Assembly (NCBI GenBank): GCA_014607495.2
Contig: CP053157.1
Span: 7,750,001 to 7,814,000, forward strand
Direction: 5' to 3'
DNA length: 64,000 nucleotides
DNA from: Carposina sasakii
Lineage: Eukaryota; Arthropoda; Insecta; Lepidoptera; Carposinidae
The notes under the pieces were generated by a model. The model made no database searches. It was not told where the DNA came from and was given only the letters and a program-made list of their open reading frames with translations. Below are positions 33,166 to 46,100 of this stretch, piece by piece. Both the position numbers and the translations under genes were made by a program. How positions within the stretch are numbered: position 1 is the stretch's first letter; every line of letters begins with the position of its first letter.

Positions 33166-33815
33166 AACTCCGACATTTATGAACCGATTTCAATTTTTTT
33201 TTAATAGTTGGTCATGGTATACTTCCAGGTTGGTCCCATATTCACCATATCAGGATCTGATGATGGGATCTTGGAGAAATCGAGGGCAATCCTCGAATAT
33301 TGTAGGCACATGTAGTCTGTTTTTATACTTTTACTGAGCGTTTTGATCACCTACATATAAAACATAACATCTGATGATGGAATCTCTAAGGAATCTAGGG
33401 ATATCCTCAAATATAAAAGGCACGAGTAGTCTGTTTTTAGATTTTTATAGAGAATTTTGGTCAGCTACACATAATATAAAGGAAACGAGGAGGGTCTGAT
33501 GATGGAGCCGCCGAAAAACAGATAGTGGAACTTTTTAGTAACAAAATCCCCCTATGGCAGGGGGAGGCCTACGTCCAGTAATGGACTGCAATAGGCTTAT
33601 GAAGATGAAGATAATTGTGTTAAGTCATTAAATTATATGTTGCGTTAAGCCGTGTCCGAAGTAAGATGGTTATAGAGGAAGAGGTAGACATGAGAATAAC
33701 GAGATGACGGATAATAGGGATGAATGAAAAAAGAGTACCTACATATTGCACCGACCCCAAATGATTGGGAACAGGGCAGGAAGAAGGAGTGTAATTATAT
33801 GTTGCTTAAATAAGT

Positions 33816-34347
33816 GTGTACATGGCTGTTGTGCTGCCAAATCTCTTATATTCCTCCGAGGCGTGGTGCATATACCGTCGCCACATACGCACTCTGGATC
33901 GATTCCACCTCAAGTGTCTCCGATCCATCATGAGAATCAGATGGTCCAACCGAGTGCGTAATACCGAAGTATTGCGAAGAGCCAATGTAAGTGCCATTGA
34001 GGCCTACTTAATGCGTCGGCAGCTTCGGTGGTGCGGTCATATGTCTCGTATGGCGGAGGAGAGATTGGCTAAGAGCATCTTCTTTTCTAAACTAGGGTAG
34101 GGCAAGCGGAAACGCGGCGGGCAACTCCTCAGATACAAAGATGTTCAGAAAAGAGATGAAGAGATGCAATATAGATCCATCTAAATGGGAAGTTTTGTCA
34201 GCACAACGACCAGAGTGGCGCAGGACGGTGATAAAGCAAGTACACGAGTTCGAGGAGCAGCGTCAAGCTGACCTTGACGCTAAACGTGATGAACTAAAGA
34301 CTCGTCCTCCTGCTGCCATTATCTATAATACAATAATGGCGCACTAA
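33816..34347 (+). pseudogene. RTE-like LINE ORF2 C-terminal fragment in copy A
   Basis: [40 protein letters not shown], then [11 protein letters not shown] are the standard post-RT motifs of RTE-like and related LINEs. This copy stops early at 34098-34100 (after FFSKLG), and the remainder ([20 protein letters not shown]) is in another frame at 34141-34347. There is no RT catalytic core upstream, so the fragment cannot code for an active enzyme. Confidence 0.75.
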
Positions 34348-34540
34348 CCTGTCCTCTGTGTGCGCGGGCGTTCAGGGCGAAGATTGGCTATGTAAATGTA
34401 AGCCATCACCGAGCGCATGAACGCCAACTTAGTAATATCTAGGAGTAGAAGTGGTCGCCATGACCGAAATTGGTCGGAGGTCATCATTATCATCATAATC
34501 ATCATATTGTCAGACGTAAAGTTTCGAAGCCTAGTCCTTT

Positions 34541-36156
34541 TTAACCGACTTCAAAAAGAGAGGTTATCAATTCGTCTGTATGTTTTATTTTTTTATTTTA
34601 ATTTTTTATGTGTGTTACCTCAGAACTCCGTCATTTATGATCCGATTTCAATTTTTTTTTAATAGTTGGTCATGGTATACTTCCAGGTTGGTCCCATATT
34701 CACCATATCAGGATCTGATGATGGGATCTTGGAGAAATCGAGGGCAATCCTCGAATATTGTAGGCACATGCAGTCTGTTTTTATACTTTTACTGAGCGTT
34801 TTGATCACCTACATATAAAACATAACATCTGATGATGGAATCTCTAAGGAATCTAGGGATATCCTCAAATATAAAAGGCACGAGTAGTCCGTTTTTAGAT
34901 TTTTATAGAGAATTTTGGTCAGCTACACATAATATAAAGGAAACGAGGGTCTGATGATGGAGCCGCCGAAAAACAGATAGTGGAACTTTTTAGTAACAAA
35001 ATCCCCTATGGCAGGGGGGGGCCTACGTCCAGTAATAGGCTTATGAAGATGAAGATAATTGTGTTAAGTCATTAAATTATATGTTGCGTTAAGCCGTGTC
35101 AGAAGTAAGATGGTTATAGAGGAAGAGGTAGACATGAGAATAACGAGATGACGGATAATAGGGATGAATGAAAAAAGAGTACCTACATATTGCACCGACC
35201 CCAAATGATTGGGAACAGGGCAGGAAGAAGGAGTGTAATTATATGTTGCTTAAATAAGTGTGTACATGGCTGTTGTGCTGCCAAATCTCTTATATTCCTC
35301 CGAGGCGTGGTGCATGTACCGTCGCCACATACGCACTCTGGATCGATTCCACCTCAAGTGCCTCCGATCCATCATGAGAATCAGATGGTCCAACCGAGTG
35401 CGTAATACCGAAGTATTGCGAAGAGCCAATGTAAGTGCCATTGAGGCCTACTTAATGCGTCGGCAGCTTCGGTGGTGCGGTCATGTGTCTCGTATGGCGG
35501 AGGAGAGATTGGCTAAGAGCATCTTCTTTTCTGAACTAGAGGAGGGCAAGCGGAAACGCGGCGGGCAACTCCTCAGATACAAAGATGTTCAGAAAAGACA
35601 TGAAGAGATGCAATATAGATCCATCTAAATGGGAAGTTTTGTCAGCACAACGACCAGAGTAGCGCAGGACGGTGATAAAGCAAGTACACGAGTTCGAGGA
35701 GCAGCGTCAAGCTGACCTTGACGCTAAACGTGATGAACTAAAGACTCGTCCTCCTGCTGCCATTATCTATAATACAATAATGGCGCACTAACCTGTCCTC
35801 TGTGTGCGCGGGCATTCAGGGCGAAGATTGGCTATGTAAATGTAAGCCATCTCCGAGCGCATGAACGCCAACTTAGTAATATCTAGGAGTAGAAGTGGTC
35901 GCCATGACCGAAATTGGTCGGAGGTCATCATTATCATCATAATCATCATATTGTCAGACGTAAAGTTTCGAAGCCTAGTCCTTTTTCTCTTTTGTCATGT
36001 GGCCTATTTTATATAAAAATTATATAAATCTGACAATATTATGCCTCCTAAACTTCGTACACGGCTTAACGCAATATATATTTGCCCTTTAGTTAAATTT
36101 TACTTTAGTAAGTTCGAGTTTTGGGAGGAAGTCGGTTTTCCGTTTTAAAAAAATTA
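34541..36156 (+). mobile_element. Composite TIR element, copy B (full length, about 1.6 kb)
   Basis: The termini are TTAACCGACTTC at 34541 and GAAGTCGGTTTTCCGTTTTA then AAAAAATTA ending about 36156, so the ends are inverted copies of AACCGACTTC. The internal ORF (35260-35628) is shifted out of frame by a 2-base deficit at CAGAAAAGACATGAAGAG relative to copy F. A zinc-finger-like segment [15 protein letters not shown]...HLRAHERQ is encoded at about 35793-35886 in a further frame. Confidence 0.85.
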
Positions 36157-36313
36157 TTCTCTTTTGTCATGTGGCCTATTTTATATAAAAATTATATAAA
36201 TCTGACAATATTATGCCTCCTAAACTTCGTACACGGCTTAATGCTATATATTTGCCCTTTAGTTAAATTTTACTTTAGTAAGCTCGATGGGAGGAAGTCG
36301 GTTTTTCGTTTAT
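36157..36313 (+). repeat. Tandem duplication of the composite element's 3' end
   Basis: The last about 155 bp of copy B (CTCTTTTGTCATGTGGCC to GGAAGTCGGTTTTTCGTTT) are repeated directly after its terminus. Confidence 0.8.
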
Positions 36314-37949
36314 TATTTAAAGATACATATCACTTTCATTTTTATTTTAATTTTTTATGTGTGTTTACTCCGTCATTTTGAACCGAAATTTTAGTTGGTC
36401 ATGGTATACTTCCAGGTTGGTCCCATATTTAGTAAGATCTTTCGAGGGCAAGAATATTGTAGGGTAGTCTGAACCGTCGGTTTCAATTCCTGTATGTTTT
36501 AAAAAGAACTCCGTCATTTATCGATTTCTATTTGTCATGGTATATGTGGTCCCATATTCACCTATTTTATATCGAGGGCAAAAATTATATAAATCTGACA
36601 ATATTATGCCTCCTAAACGTTTTTAGATTTTTATAGAGAATTTTGGTCGTACACGGCTTAATGCAGATAGTGGAACTTTTTATATTTGGCAGGGGGGCCT
36701 ACGTCCTTTAGGTTAAATTTTACTTTAGTAAGCTCGTAAGATGGTTTGGGAGGAAGTCGGATAATAGGGATGAATGAAAAAAGGTACCTACATATTTGAT
36801 TGGGAACAGGGCAGGAAGAAGGAGTGTAATTATATGTTGCTCAAATAAACATGGCTGTTGTGCTGCCAAATCTCTTATATTCCTCCGAGGCGTGGTGCAT
36901 GTATCGCCACATACGCACTCTGGATCGATTTCAAGTGCTTCCGATTCATTCAGATTCCAACCGAGTGCGTAATACCGAAGTATTGCGAAGAGCCAATGTG
37001 TGGCATTACCTCAGAACTCCGTCATCTTATGAACCGATTTCAATATAGATTTTTTTGTATACGGTTGGTCAGTTGGTAGCTGACCTTTCCAGGTCCTCCT
37101 GGTACAATAATGGCGCACTAACCTGTCCTCTGTGTGCGCGGGCGTTCACCAGCCATCTCACGGATCTAGGAGTAGATGGTCGATGACCTTGGAGTCATCA
37201 TTATCATCATAATCATCAATCAGACGAGTTTCGAAGCCTAATGTCCTCGATTATGCCTCTTAAACTTTGCTTAACGGCCCACTTTAGTAATGTAGTCTCG
37301 TTTTTTATTATACTTTTACTGAGCGTTTTGATCACCTACATATAAAACATAACATCTAATCTGATGATGGAATCTCTAAGGAATCTAGGGATTCAAATAT
37401 AAAAGGCACGAGTAGTCCGTTTTTAGATTTTTATAGAGAATTTTGGTCAGCTACACATAATATAAAGGAAACGAGGGTCTGATTTTGGAGCCGCCGAAAA
37501 ACAGATAGTGGAACTTTTTAGTAACAAAATCCCCCTATGGTAGGGGGAGGCCTAGGTTCAGAGTAGTGGACTGCAATAGGCTTATAAAGATGGAGATAAT
37601 AAGATAATAAAGATAATAAATTAAGTCGTGTAATTATATGTTCCGTTAAGCCGTGTCCTAAGTTGGTTATAGTAAGAGGAAGAGGTAAAATGATTGGGAA
37701 CAGGGCAGGAAGAAGGAGTGCAATTATATGTTGCATATATTGTAAGACGTCAAATTTCGAAGCCTAGTCATTTCTTTCTGTGCCCTTTCGTCATGTGGCC
37801 GATTTAATAATTTGCTGGCATCTAAATCTGACAATATTATGCCTTCTAAACTTCGTACACGGCATAACGTAACATATATTTTAGAAAAAAATTACTTTAG
37901 TTTTGGCTCATAGGGGCGGAAGTCGGTTTTTCGTTTTAAAAAAAATATT
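36314..37949 (+). mobile_element. Composite TIR element, copy D (interleaved mosaic, then short form)
   Basis: From about 36360 to 37320, short blocks of the 5' body alternate with short blocks of the 3' end or of the ORF region, each block of 6-40 bases being in correct order for its own source. From 37321 the sequence is an ordinary copy lacking the ORF (ATATGTTGC joins ATATTGTAAGACG) and it ends at GGAAGTCGGTTTTTCGTTTT. A broken ORF remnant ([20 protein letters not shown]) is at 36851-37048. Confidence 0.7.
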
Positions 37950-38939
37950 TGTTGTAACCTAGTGTATTTAGTTCAATTGTTTTTAGTTTGTGTCATATAT
38001 TTTGTTGAGATAAAGTATTTTAATTTAGTAAAAAAAAGGAAAAAAAACGTCGGTCTGAACCAGGAATACGACTCGTATTTGGTTTTCAGTTCACCGATTT
38101 ACCATCTGGGGTGTTAAATTTTGTTAGAGATGGTGAAATTTACCTTCATATTCTAATGATATTGCAATATTTTTGCTAAATAATAAAATTGAAACTTATA
38201 GTCTAAGCCTTACGGTTGATTTCTTTTAATGAGATGATATTTTATTATAATACGTTGTATTAGGTACTGACTAGTACACCTACCGAATATTAATAAGTAA
38301 ATTATTAAGCGCTATCTATGGAAAGTAGAGGGCGCAATCTCAGGTTGTACTTTTTGCCAGTTTAGTAGGTAGTTCTGAGTTTTGCCGTCAGAGGATTATG
38401 TGTATGTGTGCTCGGAATTCTCGATTTGAGTTAGGTCTTGTAATCACCTTAAGTAACTTGTATGCGCGTAAAAGAACTTTTGTTCTACAGCTAAGTATAT
38501 TAATAATATATAATAAATTTTATATTGCGTATATAAATATGGTTTGGTTAGCATCAGGCAAGCAGCCGGCCGTAAAACAAAAAACCATACTGCGCCGACG
38601 ACTCTATAAATAATGGGATAAGGGCAGGAAGATGATGAATGTTAGTAGGGCCATCTTTTGGTTGTTTGCACACCATACTAATCGTGCAAGTGTGTGAACA
38701 ATAATAGTTTAGATGCAGGAACTAAAGTTGTACATAGTTACACGCTATGATGGCCGTAAAGTATTGTGCAATTAAAATAAAACGCCTGAAAATTTTTCCA
38801 ATCATATAAAATAAATACTAGCTCCAATGTCATAGCTCAACATAGTATACCTGCCGCTAATCAATACTATGCATTGGTTACGGTTAGTCAAGTACAAAGA
38901 ATATACTTACTCTCTAACGAGAGTCAAGTAAAATTAAAA
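37950..38939. other. Non-genic stretch
   Basis: No supported gene. The block at 38535-38640 (GGCAAGCAGCCGGCCGTAAA and GGGATAAGGGCAGGAAGATG) resembles the right arm of the foldback MITE at 42254-42570, so it is a degraded relative. Confidence 0.4.
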
Positions 38940-39229
38940 TCTAATATATAAAATTCTCGTGTCACGGTGTTAGAAGTTAAACTCCTCCGAAACGGCTTGA
39001 CCGATTTTCGTAAATCTTAGCATGCATATCGGTTAGGGTGGAGAATCGGACAACATCTATTTTTCATCCCCCTAAATGTTAAGGGTGGTCCACCCCAATA
39101 TTTTTTTTAACAAAAATTTTTGTTTTTATTTTTTTATGATACAGCATACAAAAATACATACAACCATGAATTTTCACCCCTCTAGGATGCCCTTTTACAT
39201 GGCAAAACAACGTTTGCCGGGTCAGCTAG
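38940..39229 (+). mobile_element. Non-autonomous Helitron-like element (290 bp)
   Basis: Starts TCTAATATATAAAATTCTCG and ends TTGCCGGGTCAGCTAG with A before and T after. These are the characteristic ends of a common arthropod Helitron family. No duplication flanks it and it has no coding capacity; the 63-aa open frame inside is a shadow. Confidence 0.75.
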
Positions 39230-40178
39230 TATTTTATAAAGTTTTGGAATACTTACCTAATATCTAAAAAAAATGGTTTGATCGACTTATTAAGTACCTA
39301 ATAGAATGACTCATACATAAGTGTTGTAAAAAAATCTAAATGGTGAAATTGTGATAAACGAAGGAGCGATTGAGTGAGATAAAGAAACATGACTCCTTTT
39401 AGGAAAGTTGGTTAAAGAGTGGTGAAGATTACAAAGTATCATGAATTGAGTGGGAAAAAGTAGCGCAGCATTCGTCAATGCAGGGTAATACCTATAGGTA
39501 TGTATGTAATGAATTCGTAACTTTTAATTCTTTGTGGTAAACTAAAACAGTGTAATACAAATAATAATTATAATCAGTGTAGGGCACTGACGCGGTGGTA
39601 CTATTAGTAGGTAAAAAGTGTATTGGCCCCTGCAATTTTTATCTCATCAACAGTTTTTTTTGTATAATATATAAAATCAAGTAGGTAGTTATGAAAATCG
39701 ATATTCACTTAATTATGACATGTTTAATTATTATCCTCAATAAATAACAAACCCAGATACGAACATACAGTCTAAATCTGCTATCGTATGTCATATTTAT
39801 TAGTCACTGAAAATATCTTATCTACTTATTATATTGTAGAGATATCATAGCGATATACCTATTAGTTACGGAAACCCTTTATTCGGGGCTGCACATTTAT
39901 GTAGCTGCAGTGCAAATTATTTCCGCAAATAAAAATTGAATTAACTTATAATTTTCAAACTTTTTGCAATAGACCGTCAACATCCAATAGTTATATGTTT
40001 CAAAGAAGTTGGTTTTGAATAAATGATGAGACAGCATAAAAAATAGGTAATAAAGTAATAATATACATATGGATATTATTAGTTTGAAACATATGGATTG
40101 TTACCTATAATTGAAGTGTAACTTCAGGTGTGTTAGTGTTTCAGTGTGAATGAAATAAGCAGATAGTTGAAATACGCT
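39230..40178 (+). other. Region upstream of the ABCA start codon
   Basis: AT-rich, presumably holding 5' UTR and promoter of the ABCA gene. I see no convincing TATA box or initiator and no strong repeat, so the start of transcription cannot be placed. An upstream non-coding exon is possible. Confidence 0.35.
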
Positions 40179-43100
40179 ATGGCTACAGCACCGGAACGGA
40201 AGGAGGCAAGTGCTTGGGGCAAGTTTCGTCTGTTGATGTGGAAGAACTTCCTACAGCAATGGAGGCACAGAGTGCAGACTCTATTCGAGATGATCTTGCC
40301 GGCGGTCACTATGACTTTGGTGCTCATAATCCGGTGGCAAATCGAACCGGAGGTGGTGGACACCATCCACTTCCCGCCAATACCCGCTCATACGCTGAAC
40401 TTTTCATCGTTGATTCTGTAAGTACATTTTATATGAGAACTAGTGGCCCATCACGACTAATGACGTAATGAAGAATTTCGTATCGGAATTGCACCCGTCC
40501 GATGCCGGAGCATGTCGCTAGTTATACCTTCCTCTCGTATCATTATTAGAAAAAGTCGCATTAAAACCCCTTGCCTAGTTGAAGGATCTAAGCATACCTA
40601 AATGTACATAGGGACAAAGACAACGGAGAGTGACTATGTTTTATAAGTGATTATGATAAAATAACTAGGCATAGATTGCAACTTGATTTATTGCTACGTA
40701 AATATAAATTAGTAGCCTTGTGGCGTGCCCTGGGGGAGGCCTACGTCCAGCAGTGGACTGCAATAGGCTGAAGAAGAAGAAAAAGAAATTATTTGTGAAT
40801 CTTCATTTACCTTCATTACCAGGCAATTTCTTATCGCGAGTTTTTGCGGGTAATTAATAATAAAATAAATTCTGCCTGGGCGGAGCCAGGGCAGACGTCT
40901 ATTTACTTATCTACTTATAGTAAGGTAATTAATTATGAATTGAAATCGAACGAAGCTTATAGTAGTCAATTGGATGTAAGCTGTAAACTCTTGTGACGTT
41001 AATCGATCGATGGTTGATCGGCGACCTTACTGGATATCCCTAGAGTGCGTTTCTTTCATGCAATAGTTCCATTGAATTATGGCGCCAGTTACTATGCAAA
41101 TGACTATATTATCGGTGTTACTGCATACAAAAAATGTTAGTTCCGAAATCAGGCATAGGAGTAGGTTCTAAGACTCTACCTATGGCTTTATTACGCCGTA
41201 TGACAACATTGTAAACCATTGCTCGTTGGCTATAATATAAATCATACATAGGTATTGTATGAATGGCATGTCATTTATCGTTATTACATATTTAGGTACA
41301 TATATTTGATAGACCACAATTTAAATAGCTTTATGTGTACCTACTTGCTCGCTCAAATTAGGTTTTAGGTAGTTCCTTCTTTGCAAATAAACCCGCGATT
41401 CTAAAGACATGTAGACATTTTATAAGTAGGTTATATAGTTGAAAACCAAAGTATTGCTATTTTTGGCTTTGCTGAGTCAAATTTCAGATCTGGTATACAT
41501 TTTAGTCAAAGTTCTAACAAACAAACTTTGTTTTGACCTGTAACGACATGACACATGGGTATCACACAAGCACACATGAATAACGATATTAATCAATCAG
41601 GCAAAGAAATCAGTTTGCAGACCCAAATTATAATCGGGATTGGGTATGAATGAGCCTTTCTGTAGAGTTCTTACGAGTAACCATTAAATTAGTTTCTTAG
41701 ACAAAGTTCTTTTTGATTTAATTTTATTACATTTCTCTAATGTACGAATATAATTAGGTACATCTATACCTATTTACTTACATATTGCACTAAGAATGTA
41801 CTAAACAGAATGCTAACATACTTCACATTACCTTACTGATTAAATTGTGTGTTTATTGTCTTTAAGTACAGAGCACATACTCATCGTAATAAGGATATAA
41901 GTAGGTTAAGGATATAAGTAGGTTAAGAAGACGTCGAGTTGCGGAAACAAGCCCGTTCTACCATACCATACCATACCAAGTAGGTTAAGACGTGAAGTAC
42001 CTTTCAGTCTGAAGGCTTGGGTTCAACAGCTTATATTATATAGCGGCCGCCCGCGACTTCGTCCGCGGTAACTTTATAATTCCCGGTATTTCCCGTTCCC
42101 GTGGGAATTTTCCCGTTCCCGTGGGAAATAGTAATCCTATCATCTAAGTTGGACCAAATTACATATATATGCCAATTTTCATGAATATCAGTTGACTCGT
42201 TTTTGAGTTTATTCGGAACATACACAGTGACACGGATTTTTTATATATTAAGAAGATTTAGCGGCTAAATTACTCATTCATTGTCTTCCTGCCCTTATCA
42301 TATTATTTATGTGGCTAGCGCAATATTATGGTTTCTTTCGAAACTCATATTGCGAAAGATTTGGCGTTTGTTTTTACGGCCGACTGCCTGCCTGACGCCA
42401 ACCCTCTTTAGGTATCTAAGTGACATTTTTAGACCTGTTCTTTTTTATTTTTGATCGTGACTGGGATTGAAGTTCAATTAGTTTCTAAACAAAAACCATA
42501 ATATTGCGCTGGCCACATAAATAATGGGATAAGGACAGGAAGATAATGAATAATTTAGCCGCTAAATATAAGATATGCTGTATTAAAATCAACTGTTCGT
42601 ATGTAGTGGATTGTATATTAGGTAGGTATATATGTAACTACTTTGTAGAAATATTACACATACCTTAATATGCTATCACTATCAACTAACTATCAATCTT
42701 CAGGGTTCCAATAATAATAATATTAATAAGTAATAATATTAAGTAATTATATTCCAGGGCCGGTATGAATGTAACACAGATGACGTGGGCGTATTCTCCA
42801 GAGAGTCCTTTATTAGAGGACGTGGTTAGAACTTCGGTCGTCAGCATGTTTTACAAAAACAGGAGAGAGTTACTCGAAATTATATTAGAGCAACAACCAG
42901 ATTTGGAACTTCCTGATATACTGGACTTGCCACCGAATATAATGTTGAACACTACTCTAGTTCTTGAAATCCTGGCATCATTCGTCAGGGTCCAGGCGTA
43001 CAATAGCAGTCAAGATATGCAAGGCATTTATTCAGATGAGGAACAGACCAGGATCGTATTAACAGCGATAGAGTTTGATGACGCTCTTCGAGGTATGTGA

Positions 43101-46100
43101 TTCTTTAACCTGTAAACTTAGATCTAATAAAACACTTGACGGAGTGACTAAATTATATTTTTAATTACAGGAGCGACAGAACTGCCTTTAAACCTAACAT
43201 ATGCATTGCGCTTCCCTGAGCGACCTCGAATGAACTCCTTTTTCCGTCGCGGTGGTATTAATTGGAGGACGGACCTCTCTTTCCCGATTTATGACACTCC
43301 TGGTCCAAGGTTCAGGTATTCTTGGGAAGGAGGAAATGATCCAGGTAAGTCTATCTAATGTATAACATTCTCGTGTCGCTGGGTTTGTTACCAAAATTTT
43401 ATATGTAAGTACCTATATTCGGTAGGTTTGAGAATCTGTCGTATACAATTTTTTATACCCCTTCCACGCAATAAGCACCAACCACGCGAGAGGAGCCGCG
43501 GGCAATAGTAAGTATATCTCTAAAATTTTACAATATGTAGGTATGTACCTACCAATCTATAAGTACCTACATATTTATTTATTTTATGCAGTCTTAACTA
43601 ATTATATTAATAAGAAGTTTAGATGAAAAAGCGTCAGTTTTTACGGGAATAACTTTATTTTTAAAATAAACGTCATGACGCCCACTTTGAATTTCTTTAC
43701 GAAACGATATTGCGAATATACCTACAAATAAATAAACCCTAATGAATAACAGAGAAGACTACAAAACGAAATCTCTTGCAGGTTACGTAAACGAAATGTT
43801 CATAGCGATGCAGCACGCGATATCTACGGAGCTTATAGCTAGGACTGCGCCGGAGGAGCTGCGCAATGACATCCGTGATTTTGAGGTCAACATACAGCGG
43901 TACCCACACCCCGCTTTCATACAAGACATGGCGGTGGACGTAATGCAGCTCCTCTTCCCTATGTTCATCCTATTGAGCTTCAGTTACACCGCTATTAATA
44001 TTGTTAGAGCTGTTACTGTGGAAAAAGAGCTGCAACTTAAGGTAAGATGCTTTGGTGCTGTGATTAAAGTTCCATCATGACAAGTTTATTGTCCCAAACA
44101 GTAAAAACGAGATCCTTTTACTAAAACTTAGCTGATCGTTCGTGTGTCTATAGAGGTAGTAGGTACCTTTACTTTACTTACCTTTACTTACTATTTTTTG
44201 GGCAACGTAGTTATGAGCTCTTAGTTACTATGGGTTCCCACCGCCGGGCCCTACACCCTCCACTGACCCTCGGATCTGATGAGCTCTTAGTTGTTAAACT
44301 TTAAATGTATTTATAGGAGACAATGAAGATAATGGGGCTCCCCACATGGCTACACTGGACAGCATGGTTCTGCAAACAGTTCCTCTACCTAACGATCACG
44401 TCTATTCTTGTCGTGCTGCTCTTAAAGGTAAGTTTAAGTTGAACCATAGAGTTAAGAGCATGAGGAGTATTTTACATGGATCTTATAATTTTAGATTCAG
44501 ATAAATCATCTACCCCGTAGATACCCTTCCTTTACGGTGACCTTGGCTCATTATTTGCTAAAGTTATCGGACTATGAGAGTAACGGAATAGAGAGTGCAT
44601 CTGTGTTTGCGCACACACTTGTGCACTGTAATAATAGAATTATAACCTATAGAAGTATAGTCCGAAGGCCGATTTTAGGAATTTTTATGGGTGCAAATTT
44701 GAACCAATCGCGGCTCTGTCATTCAGTGCTCAGCGGTCAGTGGCTACGTGTGTATGTCAACCTAAAGGACTTACCATGACGAAATGTGCACTGAGATCCT
44801 GCCAAAACTATACTCAAAAACGTAAGAAAATAAATAACATCACATTTCACCGGTAAATATTTGATGTTTTTACGTAATTTCATTGATAAAACTTTAAATA
44901 CACAATCAAATTTTCATATTTTTTTTATCTGTCATTGAAAACAAAATGTTGCCATAAGTGTGAAATTTTACCCTATTTTTAAACATGCAGATTGTAGGTA
45001 AAAGTGGAGGTAACTACCTATCGCAACTATGAATACTCCGGTTATACTTACCTACAGTCTTTTTGTTATAAGAAATATAATCAAATGATGACATTTTATG
45101 ATAACTTAATTAAAAAAGGAGAATAAGTGTATTCCGTCCAAATGGAGTCGGCTAATGAAACTTTATTAATTATAATATAACACATGCATATTATGTTATT
45201 TTCAGGGTTCTGACTTCTGTTCCGGAACCCTGAACCGTGCCTATATTTATATATTTAAATTTTTAATATTTAAAGAAGAAAAATAAGATAGGAATAAAAA
45301 CAGATTCTTTCATTACTCTGGAATTTTAGATTTCCTGCTAACTCAATAACTGCTGACAATTGGATTGAAATTGTAAGACTCAATCGGAGAGAAGATACAT
45401 GGAAACCAAAACCACAGTCACGTATATGTTCTGCTCATTTTGATGAAAATTTTAAAATAAATAAATCTACATACCCATCTTTATTTTATTATTTATTTAT
45501 TTTATTTTATTTATTTCATACCTTACTTCTATCTTTACAGGATTAACCCTGGGGCGACATCATAATCATAATGAAAATATATTTTTGCTTTAAGGCGAAT
45601 TAAATCGATTTACTAGCACCGCCACACATTTTTAATTCAGTTTCATTTAGCTTCCATAGATAAATATACCTCTTTATATTTCAATATATATTTTAATAAT
45701 ATTTATGTGATAATTATTATCTGAACTTCAAACAGTAGCGGAACTAGTAGTTGGATCTTTTTCTTTGATTGATTGTGGAATTACCTGCAAGCTCTCTCAC
45801 TGAATTATTTAAAACTATACATATGTATTGTTACTATAATATTATGTTTAATTGAAATTAGATCTTTAAAATGGGCATCGTCCTTTCCTTTATTGAATGA
45901 AATAAAACCACGGAGAATGGCCTCACAGCTTTGTTGACATAATGACAAATTATTCAGAGGGACAATTTTTAACAGAATATTGTATTTTTTTGTCACACTT
46001 TTGGACCAATGATGTGGAAAAGTCCGATCATCTCCTTTTAATATATTTAAATTTCACGATAATTCTACAAGAGTGTGCAAATCAGTATACTTCTCAGCAT

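Larger units (their letters stand above)
32661..34540 (+). mobile_element. Composite TIR element, copy A (3'-truncated, tandem with copy B)
   Basis: It starts TTAACCGACTTCAAAAAGAG and carries in order: a non-coding 5' body; a LINE-3'-end-like block (GGCCTACGTCCAGTAATGGA, then CTGCAATAGGC); an ORF remnant with the C-terminus of an RTE-like reverse transcriptase (33816-34100); its continuation in another frame (34141-34347); and a C2H2 finger segment (34349-34440). It lacks the usual 3' terminus because copy B starts directly at 34541. A 425-bp insertion at 32741-33165 has the 5-bp repeat AACTC at both borders. Confidence 0.8.

Noticed and set aside
44537..44779. 80-codon plus-strand open frame in ABCA intron 5
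   Set aside because: No motif, and it runs up to the THAP exon 1 start in a different context; it is probably chance.
45195..45235. Hairpin CAGGGTTC...GGAACCCTG as a terminator
   Set aside because: It lies in an animal intron; such palindromes are common repeat debris and rho-independent terminators do not apply.
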